A program made the position numbers and the translations under genes. Shown here one piece after another: positions 1-12,898 of a stretch of 64,000 nt of DNA. The notes under the pieces are model-generated. The model searched no databases. It saw nothing but the letters and a program-made list of their open reading frames with translations, and was not told the origin of the DNA. Numbering within the stretch: position 1 is the stretch's first letter; each line of letters opens with the position of its first letter. This stretch comes from Sipunculus nudus (Eukaryota > Annelida > Sipuncula > Golfingiida > Sipunculidae), in assembly GCA_026874595.1 (NCBI GenBank), contig CM049322.1:33870340-33934339 (forward strand). Direction: 5' to 3'.

Positions 1-269
1 GCCATTTCAACTACAATTGTGAACGTAGCCGTTCATTCGATTCGTCAAAGGTCTTGCTCTTGCCCATGTAATTCTTTTTTTTGTCACTGCAATGAGAAGG
101 CGACAAGTCACTGTTAATTCTTTTACATTTTTTTTGTTTCTATGCTAGTCATCTCGAGTGTTACCAGACGTTGTTGTGATTGAATTAATGGAATCGTTCC
201 TATTTGTTGCCTTTTTTCTTGGGTTCGATGTCTTTGAATAACCATGTAAGCACTTTTCCCAACATTTCA

Positions 270-945
270 CCGAGTGAAATTATATCCTGGTACCCGGGAG
301 ACATCTACATTTACGCCCTTGACGGACCACAAGGCAGCGCCTATTGGGCGGACGTGGTGAGACAATTACATAATGCTTTGTGTGTGTGTTCGCGAAAGGG
401 GCTTAGGGGTGTCTCCAACAAATGATATTCCAATGTTGTCTACCATGTATAGGGAGTCGTCTTGCAGGGGTATCAAGGAAAACATGACTTGCATGACATT
501 CTACGTCTGTAACAATGATTCCGGTGACATGCCGACACGGCATGTAAATAAACCATACGTTTGTTTCCCGAATGTGTTTGGTCAAGTTATGCCTACAGCT
601 GAAACAAGATATGACCAGCACATATGAACATATATATTATTCACTCATTTTAAAAGTGGGTATTTTTGCTAAATGCAAGTTATATTTCTGTTATTATTCT
701 ATTATTGTTGTTCAATCTAAACCAGTAACATCGCCTGATCTTTTTAAGTGTATTCTTTAGAATATAATTATATTAATCTCATTTGATAGAGACCAATTAA
801 AATCCCTTATATTCGCGAACACACACCAAGCCTAGTGTTATTGTCTTACCAGTTCTGCATCTTGGAAGATCTAATGGGGCCGCATGCGGTCCATCAAATC
901 AAGGGGGTAAATGTAGATGTCGCCCGGGTACCAGGGTAGTGAAAT
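270..945. mobile_element. Non-autonomous element with long imperfect terminal inverted repeats
   Basis: The stretch around 283-400 reappears as its reverse complement around 815-940. The best match is the block CCTGGTACCCGGG (286-298) against CCCGGGTACCAGG (923-935), continuing into ACATCTACATTTACxCCCTTGA. Further in, GTGTGTGTTCGCGAA (around 380-395) matches TTCGCGAACACACAC (around 815-830). The arms are about 120-130 bases and imperfect; about 410 bases lie between them. No transposase reading frame is present, so this is a MITE-like element. I could not fix its ends or a target duplication. Confidence 0.55.
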
Positions 946-3603
946 GATAGCGAGCTTCATATCATTATTAATATAATTTAAATGTTAATTGTTATAACAT
1001 TTGATTATTGTGATCGATGGACCGAGATATATTATGTATAGAATAATTAAGTAAACAACCACAAATGTATGGGTTACAATAAACATTTAAGGCTTCGGAA
1101 TATTGTTGTCTTTAGTGTTAGACAAGCAAACGGATTTTTTTTCCCTTGCCGTAATAAAGGTTATATCCTTGGAGTATTTTCAACATCACACAATTTCTTG
1201 AAATCATATAGAGTCAGAAGGCGTCATGATAAATTACAACAATTTTATCGTGTCGTTATCAACAGTCATCCTATTTTCTTGACTAATAATGGAACACGAT
1301 GTTTACATGCTACATGCACATTTGGGTGGTTAAAAGACCTATCTGTTCGACAAACATTTGGCAGCTGATATTTATATTTGGCTTAAAAGAAACCTGTTTG
1401 GTTTTATGTTAATTGTTCGCTTTTAATGGTGGTTAGGTCTCGGTAAACTATGGGGATAAATAATTAAGCGTATGCGCTATGCGGTTGAAAATTTATATAT
1501 ACATATATTTATATATAGATATCCTGATTTATCTCTATTACTGCTCACCTTACCTGCGATAAAAGGTTATAGGTTTTGGGTTGCCGGATGGGGGGGGGGC
1601 ATTCTTCTTGCGGTTGCTAGACGAATGCATACATGTAGTTTTGGCTAATTGCTTTAGATATGCCTTTCTCAATTCATTTATCGTCAACATTCTGCCGCAA
1701 CAACAACAAAGAGATAGTTTGACACGTCAATATCAATTTTGTAAATCGAATTTAGTCACCCTAATCAAATTTAGTCAAAACTATCTTGCTCTTCATCAGA
1801 AAAATAGTATTTAATACGTTTTAGCATGTTTTTCCCTAGTTTGCAAATTTTAAAGCTTTAGATTGGTTAACCTGTTTTCCGTTTTTCTTATAAGCATAAT
1901 GATTATTATTTTTTTTAATTTGTTGTATGCTCAATTAACTGAGATATTTTAGCTGTTGTATCTTTTAAAGAATTATTATTTAAGTCAATCTAATTAAATG
2001 GGCAAATTCCATGAAAACCAAGGAACATTTTTTTTTCAAATTTCCTTAAAGAGCCCCAATATCCCTTATTTACGCCCAGCCAAAGGAGAAACAAATTCCT
2101 TTGTAAAATAAACCACAGGTTGTGAATGAAAGGCAACTTTCAGTTATATACCTGCTCATATGGTATTCTTTACTCACTGCCTACAAAATATGTCGCAGTT
2201 TATTTTTACATATTAAATTTACGGTTGTACGTTCGTTTGATTAAACAGCTATATAAAACCAAAATTACTACCTAAAAAGAAGAGAAAATACCTTAGGGGT
2301 CAATTTCTTATGACATCTCTGCTGTTATAGAGATCCAGAAGTGCCATGATGTGTCTTGAAATCACGCAGAACATTGAAATTCACTAAAAAAAATACATTT
2401 TTTAACATGAACAACCCGAAGAGGAGAAGTTAGGGATTCTAAATACAATCTCAGTAAAAGGAAATTGTGGATGGCCTTAGTTTGAAAAACAGATAACAAC
2501 AGTGGTTGGTCTATGAAGCATTGATTTACCTTTCTCTACGCTTACCTGGGTGGAGAACAGCGGCAAAGTGAAATATGGTTTTGATTTTCACCATTATATG
2601 GGAGTTTTTCAGCACCGGAAACGGGAAACATATGTTGCATGTATTATATCACTTTGAAGATTTAGGGATAGATGTCCTTTTTCTACAATGCTAAATTAAA
2701 ATAAAACTTATTACAGTCGTAGTAGGTAACAATTCAAAAAGACATACATCCACGTTTACTCGATTTATCAATACACATTGGATGAACAACATACCAATGG
2801 TATTTGGATTGCTTCCATTGTTCGCGTTTTGTTGCACTCTCCAAAAAATCGACCAAACCGGACGAATATACTTCGTTTTATTTTACCTAAGCGCCCATGG
2901 GGGAGAGAGGGCTTTGTTATTTCAACGGATGGAAGAAGGTGAATGTTGTTCGAGTCCGCGTCTCAATTTTAGATTGATTATACGTCAGACTATAAACATA
3001 TCATAGTTTCGTGATGCACGGATTTTTTTTTTCAGGCATATTTCACAAAGTCAAGTCATTGTAGTTATTGGGTATTCTATCGTTAGTGCCATGAAATAAA
3101 GTTCTCCTGAACTGAAAAACGTTGTTAGCCATTTTGGAAAGTTGTTCTTATATATTACCATTTTTTTATACCTTGGTGCCACCAAATTTCTGCGGTACTG
3201 TGACCCAATGGTTGGCAAGAATCTAGATCAAACAGCATAACTTTAGCATTGCTATTGGCCTTTCTTATATAGACGTCTTCATAGCTTCCTCTATATATAA
3301 CGTTGTATTTATGAGCTTACTATTTACTGTCAAAATCGCGTCAAAGTGAACGCCGGACACCATCTTTTTCTAATTTTATTCAAACACTATTTTCTTTAAT
3401 ATTATGTTTTTTTTAATATTTACCAAATTTGACACTTCACACGTCTCCTAAGGGGTCACGAGAGAGCATTAATCTTTACTTTGTTTGTTTGTAACTATAA
3501 CCTGCGTTTTTCCTTAGAATTGTGCATGACGGGGCGCTTCATGTATTTGCTAATGCAAATGCAACTTTACCGTGTATAAAAAAATAAATGATCATACATC
3601 TAT

Positions 3604-3607
<4 letters not shown>
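946..3607. other. Non-coding stretch, nothing recognised
   Basis: AT-rich sequence with only short open frames of under 100 codons, none showing a domain, codon bias or clean splice sites. The longest (1069-1368, plus strand) resembles nothing I know. No repeat structure was seen except homopolymer runs. Confidence 0.5.

Positions 3608-3658
<51 letters not shown>
3608..3658. repeat. (TA)n microsatellite
   Basis: Uninterrupted AT alternation over about 51 bases. Confidence 0.95.
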
Positions 3659-3660
<2 letters not shown>

Positions 3661-4726
3661 TTGCCGGGTGACGAATTAATGAACCGAACTAAGCATGTGT
3701 TACATTATCCTTACCAGAAGACTAATCGATTAATATACATTTTATGACAATAAAGGAATATTGACTTTCTTTGAGGAGAAGGTGACATATAACTATCTTT
3801 GCAGAACAATTAGCAAAGTCAATATTTAGGGCTATGTAAGTAAATGAAGAAACAGTTTCGGTATAATCTAAGGAAGACATAGGGAGGTCACAGCTTTAAA
3901 CTGCTCTTAGAACAAATAGTCTAGGAGAGATATAATCTAAGTAATCAATGTTTGCCAATCAATTTCATGAGTTTAGTCAGCTCCAGCTATTCGATAATTT
4001 AGTTGTATGATTAAATGCATCATTCAAACTACAAGAGCGACCCTTTCAGGCGGCGGATATGACTCTTCGCCTCCAGGTAATGTGTGTGTACTTTGTAGAC
4101 ATTCAGTTACGATAACTCCCTTCCTCGAACTCAGACTAACCATTTTCTCCATTTGTAGCATTAATTAGATATATTATTTATTCGATTCTGTGAGATTTAT
4201 TGAGCTGACTTAAGTTATGTTGTAATTTAGAATTTGACATACCTATTATACCACTCTAAAAATAACTCGTGCATACACACGAATACATAAAAATACCTTA
4301 GATAACATGCACATATACACACATGAAAGATAAGGATATGTTTCTCTCTTCTCAATCTGTGTATAAATAAAGAAATGAATGGTACCTCCTTTTGAGTAAA
4401 CTAATTTATTAACTTTATTATGTGCACACAGGCTTTCGAGACTCAAAGACTTCTTTCTCTGATGGTATATGGAAATAGGTAGAGATTTAGTGTTTGTCTT
4501 ATGTTGAAGTGCAATATACTAAGTTCATAATCAATGAAACGCTTGACTTAATCATGATGCAACCGTTACTTTCGGATGCTCTGTCTGGTACATCAGTTTT
4601 CTTCCCGTTTTGCAAATTGGACACGGTGCCATGTTAGGTAACTGCATTGTGATGAAAAAAATAATGATATCATTAATTTCAGTACAATGCTTCACAACAA
4701 AAGATACCACAATTAATATTATAAAT

Positions 4727-4870
4727 TAGTATGGAATAAAATAATAGCATATGGAATAGTATAGTATATATAGTATGTTATAGTATTTTATAGTATGGTA
4801 TAGTCTAGTATAAATTAGTTTAAAATAGTATAGCATAATAAATAATATATCATAACACAACATAGTACAA
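4727..4870. repeat. AGTAT-rich simple sequence
   Basis: Irregular repetition of TAGTATAG-like words (for example tagtatagtatatatagtat) over roughly 140 bases; a degenerate simple-sequence tract. Confidence 0.7.
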
Positions 4871-5274
4871 GATAATTTGATATATGAAATAAAGAATAGA
4901 AAATATAAATAAAATAAAAAATGAATAGGGTGATTTATACAATATTCTGTTTTCTATTGTGTAGTGGATACCACCTATATGGTGGTCCATACCAGCGCAA
5001 TGTGACTCACTCATGAAGTAAACCGCCAAAAGTAAAAGACATATATCACTTCCATCAGTAGCACCAACAAACGGTAGCACTCGGAACGTCGGAACAGGTT
5101 TGCCAGTTGCACAAAATTTAGAAAATGTAGACCTTAGCTCTCAGCAGAAAGTGTTCGCTTTTCCAATGTCATGTTAAATGAAACCGTACCTATAGTTTTC
5201 TGATATGCTGATATTACATATAATAATATTAGGCATTATCACAACTTGGGATAAAGTACTATTTTGATCAAGTA

Positions 5275-5292
5275 CCCCCCCCCCCCCCCCCC
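5275..5292. repeat. Poly-C tract (C18)
   Basis: Eighteen consecutive C on the plus strand. Comparable G/C runs recur at 10724, 24714, 26021, 28220, 35354, 37967 and 42774. Confidence 0.95.
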
Positions 5293-6936
5293 GCAATATG
5301 AGGGTCAGCTTTTACAAATGATCACCATTGTTGTAATTATATGAAAACACATTGACTGATACTCAGAAATGACAGCCCTTAGATTACAATTATGATAACA
5401 TAGTCTTTTTTCTTACCTGTGACTTTTTAGAAATATTTCACGGTTAAACATGACATACCCTGCATAATTTTGCATCTCATGTTAAAGTTAACTGGCCGGG
5501 CTTAATCACGAGGACATCATGCCCAGGGTTTCAGTTCCAAATTTTAGTTTGCGGTCAGTGTCAATCATCGTTGTTTAATCTGGTATTAGGTACATTATAA
5601 TTCCAGTAGCAAGGAACTGTTTGCTCCATGATTGATACCGACAGCAAAAATGCTACTCGGGATCCAGATGTATCTTTAATTTTCAAAATAAATACATACC
5701 TCAGATGTAGAAGGTTTTCTGTAATATAGGCTTACCAGATTGTTATCTTTTTACTAATCTATTATTTGTAAGATGTATTGATGTATTCATTTATGAACAT
5801 TTATGAACACTTGTTCGTTAATGGACGAAATTCCAGTTAACACTTTGGAGTAACAATCTGTTTATTCAAATATACACCAACACACCCGCATGTATTCACT
5901 TTCTCTTCATCTATACAGTCTCCATGTGCCCCCTTCTTATTAGAAGTATAGAAAAAAATGGATCTGAAAACGAACAGTACGTTATATCTAGCTTTCTGGA
6001 ATCTAGCATATCTAGCATTGTATACATTTATTTAACAAAACTCCTTATTGTTCCTGGTTTAAAGCAATTTCCCCAATTGTTTCAAGTGAACGAATCAGTT
6101 TTTAATATACCATTTACCTATTTAAAATCAATCGAATATGTTTCCGGAGGAAAGGATGTATATATATGGCAATGGTTCGTGTGTAATCAAGAATCAAATT
6201 TTCAATAAGCTACAGGTAGTACCCCTTAAAGATAGAAGAAACACTTGTTTCATCATTTGAGGTCGCCTTTGCACAACAATTTTGGTTGTATTTTAAGTTC
6301 TACTGTGAAAATTACACTACACATCCGTATGCGGTATGTGGCAATCAAAAAAAGAAAATTGTGTCTGCTGTAGAAGGACACAAGTATGACTATGGTACTC
6401 TGAACATACCTATCCATCTACTTGCACGTTCAATAAACTTTATTCGTACATATAATAACCACCGTTAAATCTTATTAATTCCCGGTGTTACCATATGTCA
6501 GTTTAAATCAACGGTATGAAGATAACTTACATTATAATACTGGATAGCATTACTAAAATAACCACTTCTAACTGAAAATCGTTGGGTTGATACACATGAT
6601 TCATTTGTTTTATTTATACAGATAAACAGGCATGATTAAATGATTTATGATAATTACTGAACATCCTTTACACAGTTTTAAGTAAATTAAATAATAAGCT
6701 GTTGCAATATTAGACAATAATCATAATTTGAACCGTAAAGTTGTCCTTCAGTTTTAAAACTTATTCATTTGTTTGCGATAAGTACTGATAATTTTGGGTA
6801 ATTATTGTCTTGGTAATTTCGATTACAAATACAAAATAATATGACGATCACCAGTACAAGCTAAACGTTGTAATCTGAACGAATCCTAAGTTTTGATATT
6901 TAAATGTAAGTATTCCATACCCCTGCCAATATATTT

Positions 6937-7165
6937 AATATTACCTGAAATATAACATACAGTACTGAATATGATCTGAAGTATAGTGTACAATAATAAA
7001 TATGACCTGAAATATAACATGCACTGTTCAATATGACCTGAAATATAACATAAAATATTCAATATGCCCTGAAATATAACATAAAATATTCAATATGACC
7101 TGAAATATAACATTCTGTATTCAATATGACCTGAAATGTAACATACAGTATTAACATACAGTATA
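6937..7165. repeat. 31-bp tandem repeat, about 7 copies
   Basis: The word CAATATGACCTGAAATATAA starts at 7029, 7060 (one change), 7091 and 7122, an exact 31-base spacing. Diverged copies precede it near 6967 and 6998. The units are non-coding and AT-rich. Confidence 0.85.
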
Positions 7166-8138
7166 AAAAAATAATTAGCCCAAAATATAACTGTATTGAT
7201 AAAGGTTATTCTCACTTTCCTATATTACACTGTGAATTATTAATTATAATACTTCCATTTATTCAGATATTTATTAATATAAAAACCAAAGAAATAATTA
7301 GCATTATATAAATTTGACATCGTTGCATTACCTAGAGGAAACCATGTTATCAGAATAAATAGAATGTAATTGACTCCAGACAAGGCAGTCCCCATAACAG
7401 GAGATCGATGTCACGTAAATCGATGTGTAAATAGAATTCTGCTGATCTATTAACTTAAATAGCATTTAAATAGGCGATGACCCTCACCAACCCCCAACCC
7501 CCAACCCCGAAATTTGTGTTTTATTGTTCGAGATAAAAAAATAAATTAAATGTAAAATTTTAAAAAATATATGTAAAAAAATGTGTATAAAAATATATTT
7601 TAAAAAATATATGTATAATATATATGTTTACTCATGATATCAGTGCATTCTGAAGGGAATTGTAGACCATAACACGCTGCTTGCTGCCATTTGGCTACTT
7701 CAGGAGACGAGTTGGACACAACGGCATTTCATGTATATCTGAAACCTACCTTGCTTTTCAGCGATTCATCCGCTTTTCACTCCAGTTTGAAACTCTTCTA
7801 ATTCCAAAGCAAGAAGCCGGTACATGCCTTTGTCCACTCGTATATTAGAACATTTTGGGTTCATTTGACGAGAACATAATTCCAAACAAGAATTTGCAGA
7901 CACCTCATGTTGGTATATATGCTTGATAACATATTATTCTTTGCTCACTAATTGAAAGTATCATGTTTTCACATGTGACATGACTATACATGGTGAAGTA
8001 TAAAACAGCCCTGTATATTTTCCCATTCCATGATTAGGATATATGTATCTACTTGTATTCTGTATGATATCAAACATACGTGATATTTTATGTTAACATA
8101 TTTTCGGTAAAACTTGTTAAATCAAACAAAAAAAAAAC
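7166..8138. other. Non-coding stretch, nothing recognised
   Basis: AT-rich sequence. A short CAACCCC repetition lies near 7488-7507 and AAATATAT-rich words near 7560-7625. No gene is supported. Confidence 0.5.
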
Positions 8139-9026
8139 ATCCATGGGTCGTGACGCTCAACTGATAAGCATGAGATAATGGCAATTTTTTTACAACTGTT
8201 GTCTTATTTAGATGGAAATGATTGCAAAAGGTGTTAACATTTTTGGGAGGAGGAGGAAGATTCGTACGCATAAAGAACATTATTTGATGGTGCAGGACAA
8301 AATAGTTATACTAAGCATTAGACTGAACATTGGCAACTGGTTCAAACAAGGAAATTAATGTTTCCAGAACAAAACTTGCAGAAAATAGATCACCATGACC
8401 TTATAAAGTTTTACAAGGATTTTTTATAGCTTAGCTAAAATTTATATTCTATCCCCAGTGGTTATGATTTGTTCCCTGCTTTGGTATCAAATTATTTTTG
8501 GGTGTATTATAAGCCCCATAGCTCGGAGAATATGAGAAACGGAGACCTTATTTCAGGTTTCCAAGAATACTTTTCATGGGCCTCCCTGGATGTCAAGTTA
8601 GAAGATTCCATGTCTAGTGGTTACGTTGTGTGACCTGTTAACACATGACCGTTTCTTACAGGTATCAAAAATAGAGATAAAAAATTCAGGTGACACTTCT
8701 ATTCTTCAGGAAATTATGAAACACTGTGTTATCATGGTGATCAATGTAACAATTATTCAGATGCTGAAGCTTTGTATCAATTTTTTTTATACTATTCTGG
8801 GGCTATATCTTAGCCCATACCTCGGAGAATATAGGAAACAGGGACCTTATTTCAGGTTTCGAGGGGATTTTTCATTTTCCTCTTAGATTGCCCAGAGTCC
8901 ATGACCCTAGTTTTCACGGTTACGATTTGTGTCCTGCTAACGGACGGCCGGACGGCCGGGCGGAAGGACAACGGACATTGGCCCATCGCTATAGCTCAGC
9001 ATGACTGAAAGTCAGCTGAGCTAAAA
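8139..9026 (+). mobile_element. Element of the CATGGGTC / AGCTCAGCTGA family, about 0.9 kb
   Basis: The left end reads CATGGGTCGTGACGCTCAAC and the right end GAAAGTCAGCTGAGCTAAAA. Closely similar ends bound the element at 56919-58922, and in reverse orientation similar ends occur in the 33.3-38.7 kb block. The right end is preceded by GGACGGCC-type repeats and CCCATCGCTATAGC. Inside, a segment carrying CGGAGAATATxxGAAACxGxGACCTTATTTCAGG occurs twice (about 8523 and 8821), so the body itself holds an internal duplication. No protein is encoded. Confidence 0.65.
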
Positions 9027-9144
9027 ACTCGAAATCAATAAAGCTAGATAGTTAAAACAATAAAGGTGATGAAACGATCAAATACTTGTACCTGTCATTT
9101 TTATGAACAAAGCCAAAAAGTACGCATTTCTTGTTATATAATGT

Positions 9145-9145
<1 letters not shown>

Positions 9146-9187
<42 letters not shown>
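9146..9187. repeat. (TA)n microsatellite
   Basis: About 42 bases of perfect AT alternation. Confidence 0.95.
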
Positions 9188-9190
<3 letters not shown>

Positions 9191-10678
9191 TATGAATAAT
9201 ATTAATTGTCATGATACTGTGCAATGCATATCATTCCCTATGCCTAGCTTAAACGGTCTGTTATTAATGGTACAGAGAGCATGTTATTATTATTGAAACG
9301 TTTTCCCTTCAGATTTGTTTATTTTATATTTAACCTAGGATTATAAAGGGTTTTTCTTCCAAATAACATATAAAAGCGAGTTTCATTTACTTATCCTGGA
9401 TTATTTCTTGCCCAGTACTTCCATAAATTTAATACAATATGTCGTTTGCGTCAATGTCGGTTTATTTAAATAAAAACCAAATCCCTCACTGGGTGACAGC
9501 AGTGAAGATAAGTCATTATTTATAATACAGACTATTATCCTTGTACACAGACTAGTGATAAAATAAAGCCTTGAGATATTGCTTAGATATTACCTGCGTT
9601 TTACCACTCGACAAAAAGGCAAACAATTATATTTCAAAACACACATTTATATTTATAATCTTAAGAGTTTTTTTTGTAAAATCCGCTTCAATAACAAGGT
9701 AGAAATCGAATTTAAACTGCTACCCACGATGAAATTAAAAATTTTCGGCAGAAGTCATTCTAAAATATAGATTTGTCAACGACCCTCAGGGAGAGGGTTG
9801 CCTTGGGTTCTTTGTTATTACACGTTAAGCACGTTTTACCTTGAATACAAATTGTCTCGGCCAGTGTCATGCAAATATTCGGATCAGTTCTTATTTAAAT
9901 TATATATATGGCGTAGCTATTTTTACCCTGTATGTACTGCATGCAAAGCTATTGTATTAATCAATATATAATGCCGATAGAAGTATATAAGGCAAACAAA
10001 CAGTGTCTAGTATACCCATTGTTATTGCTGTGCGCAGTTAAATACTAAATACATAGGCGATTTGATGAAAATGCCAATCACAATAGCAGATTATAGAAAA
10101 TATATAATTGGTTACACCATTAAAATTCCTATAACGTTTAAAGTTTTGCTTGAATCAATAGAATAGGTTTTTTATTCTCTCTCTCTCATACTGTGGATCA
10201 AAATTGAATTAAATACATAAGTGTATATATAGTACCATAAATTAAAGTAACCGATGTTCAAGAGATACTGATGCATGACCATCAGCATGAATAAACATAT
10301 GCTTTTATCCGGGTCTTGAACTTACATACGGACAATATAATTGGTAAAGCGGTTGAAATATCCTTGTTTGTTGAAACTTTGTTTAGAAGTTGATATCTCA
10401 ATAGCATTCATGCGATATAGTGGAGTGACATGAATTTTAGGCGTTACGTGTACATAACCTGGAATATAGGGAACACATTTTATATTTCATATATATTTTC
10501 TTTTCTTCATGTATTTGCGAGTGCATAGTTGTTCATCAAGCTCGCCGTGTATATCTGACGGGAAGAAATGGAAGACATGTAAAATTTACAAGTTACATTT
10601 TATCGTTTGAAATGTCAACAAACATTTACGAATTAAATTATTTATATTTTCTTATACTTACATATTCTTGTTCCATTA
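9188..10678. other. Non-coding stretch, nothing recognised
   Basis: AT-rich, with no supported coding region, RNA gene or repeat beyond a short CT run near 10178. Confidence 0.5.
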
Positions 10679-11010
10679 AGCCCCGGTCACAACCCACCGT
10701 GCGAGGTATTAGTGCGTACATTTGGGGGGGGGGGGGAGGCCGCCACGTTTTTACGTTCTTGTAACGTACAACCCACGCGAGTTCTGCGTGCTCATTGGAA
10801 ATGTTAACTCGAGAAGTGCCGAGTAAGCACGGACGACTAACATATCACATGCTCAGCACGCAAGGGCTAAGTGCGCCATCCGTAGAGCGTCTGCGTGCTC
10901 CCAAACCCGTACTGAGGCGGTAGTCACCACGTACGGATCACAAAATTTTGCCCACGTTTTTGTAAGTAAACAGCACGCACTTGTAAGTACGGCGGTTGGG
11001 ACCACAGCTT
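10679..11010. mobile_element. CGTACG-rich inverted-repeat element, copy 1
   Basis: It starts with AGCCCCGGTCACAACCCACC and ends with GGTTGGGACCACAGCT, an imperfect reverse complement of the start. The interior is unusually GC-rich for this window and full of CGTAC, GTACG and GTGCG words. It contains a run of 13 G at 10724-10736. It encodes no protein and resembles a short non-autonomous DNA element. Confidence 0.55.
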
Positions 11011-11018
11011 TACGCATA

Positions 11019-11023
11019 TATAC

Positions 11024-11081
<58 letters not shown>
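11019..11081. repeat. (TA)n followed by (GA)n microsatellite
   Basis: About 24 bases of TA alternation run into about 38 bases of GA alternation, directly after the end of the CGTACG-rich element. Confidence 0.9.
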
Positions 11082-11086
<5 letters not shown>

Positions 11087-11209
11087 AGAGATTGTTAAAG
11101 GAACCAGCAAAGTGACGTCACTGTTGTGAGGTCAGAGTGCTACTCTCTGCGTGTCAGCACAGAGGGAGACCCTGTCATCAGCAGTAGACTGAGTATTCAT
11201 GTTCCTTTT

Positions 11210-11350
11210 AGCCCCGGTTACAGCCCACCGTGTGCTCACGTACGGTGTCCGTACGTTTATACGGGAAGCCACGACCGCCACTTTTTCTGAATACGTGGGG
11301 AGGGAGTGGCAAGAGCTAGGAGGGAGTGCGTCAATGCACGGTTGCGCAAG
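11210..11350. mobile_element. CGTACG-rich element, copy 2, left part
   Basis: It begins AGCCCCGGTTACAGCCCACC, the same end as copy 1 (10679). Its right-end motif GGGTTGGGACCACGG lies at about 11755, inside the first unit of the following tandem array. The array therefore appears to have grown from the interior of this element plus about 90 bases of flank. Confidence 0.5.
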
Positions 11351-12898
11351 GTGTAAGTTCGTGGCCCGTGTGCGTTTGCGTGCATTGTACGATGTGCACG
11401 TGGTAAGTGAGTTGTACGTGCTAAAAACGTGCTTGTAACGTACGATCTCCGGACGATTGCCACGTTGTCGTACGGAGGCAGTACTTACACGTGCTGCTCA
11501 CGTACGGTGCCCTTATTCACTCGCATGTTGTAAGTGCGTGCAAGTGCGATTAACGTGAGTTTTTCCGCCCGATGTCGGTGGTGAATCCGTAGCCCGAACG
11601 CAGCCCGAACGCAGCGAAAGCTCCTCCTGCACTAAAAGTGCTACGGCGTGTCTGCGTGCTCCAAAATCCGAACTGAGGTGGTACTCACAACCTTCGGATC
11701 CCCAAGTCTTGCCTACGGTTTTGCAAGTAGACAGCACGAACTTGCAAGTACGCGGGTTGGGACCACGGTTTATCTCTATACATTGAACCAGTATGACTCT
11801 CCTTATATCCCTATATATAATATATGCCGCGAACTATATAAGGCCATCAGTTCTCCCTGCTGCATGGTGTAAGTTCGTGGCCCGTGTGCGTTTGCGTGCA
11901 TCGTACGATGTGCACGTGGTAAGTGAGTTGTACGTGCTAAAACCGTGCTTGTAACGTACGATCTCCGGACGATTGCCACGTTGTCGTACGGAGGCAGTAC
12001 TTACACGTGCTGCTCACGTACGGTGCCCTTATTCACTCGCATGTTGTAAGTGCGTGCAAGTGCGATTAACGTGAGTTTTTCCGCCCGATGTCGGTGGTGA
12101 ATCCGTAGCCCGAACGCAGCCCGAACGCAGCGAAAGCTCCTCCTGCACTAAAAGTGCTACGGCGTGTCTGCGTGCTCCAAAATCCGAACTGAGGTGGTAC
12201 TCACAACCTTCGGATCCCCAAGTCTTGCCTACGGTTTTGCAAGTAGACAGCACGAACTTGCAAGTACGCGGGTTGGGACCACGGTTTATCTCTATACATT
12301 GAACCAGTATGACTCTCCTTATATCCCTATATATAATATATGCCGCGAACTATATAAGGCCATCAGTTCTCCCTGCTGCATGGTGTAAGTTCGTGGCCCG
12401 TGTGCGTTTGCGTGCATCGTACGATGTGCACGTGGTAAGTGAGTTGTACGTGCTAAAACCGTGCTTGTAACGTACGATCTCCGGACGATTGCCACGTTGT
12501 CGTACGGAGGCAGTACTTACACGTGCTGCTCACGTACGGTGCCCTTATTCACTCGCATGTTGTAAGTGCGTGCAAGTGCGATTAACGTGAGTTTTTCCGC
12601 CCGATGTCGGTGGTGAATCCGTAGCCCGAACGCAGCCCGAACGCAGCGAAAGCTCCTCCTGCACTAAAAGTGCTACGGCGTGTCTGCGTGCTCCAAAATC
12701 CGAACTGAGGTGGTACTCACAACCTTCGGATCCCCAAGTCTTGCCTACGGTTTTGCAAGTAGACAGCACGAACTTGCAAGTACGCGGGTTGGGACCACGG
12801 TTTATCTCTATACATTGAACCAGTATGACTCTCCTTATATCCCTATATATAATATATGCCGCGAACTATATAAGGCCATCAGTTCTCCCTGCTGCATG
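11351..12898. repeat. 516-bp tandem repeat, three near-identical copies
   Basis: Units run 11351-11866, 11867-12382 and 12383-12898, each starting GTGTAAGTTCGTGGCCCGTG. Only a few substitutions separate the first copy from the others (for example cattgtacg against catcgtacg, and aaaaacgtgc against aaaaccgtgc); copies 2 and 3 look identical to the eye. Each unit holds a CGTACG-rich section, the element end motif and an AT-rich section with TATATATAATATATGCCG. Open frames on both strands repeat every 516 bases simply because the DNA does; I do not regard them as genes. Confidence 0.95.

Larger units (their letters stand above)
3659..6936. other. Non-coding stretch with low-complexity patches
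   Basis: No supported gene. It holds an AGTAT-rich low-complexity patch at about 4727-4870 and a run of 18 C at 5275-5292. Short open frames at 5924-6208 (plus) and 4850-5080 (minus) have AT-driven composition and no recognisable domain. Confidence 0.5.

Noticed and set aside
1069-1368. 99-codon plus-strand open frame
   Set aside because: No recognisable domain, no splice or regulatory context and repeat-free AT-rich surroundings; chance cannot be excluded.
6937-7165. CRISPR-like array
   Set aside because: The 31-bp units are contiguous with no unique spacers and sit in a eukaryotic context; it is a plain tandem repeat.
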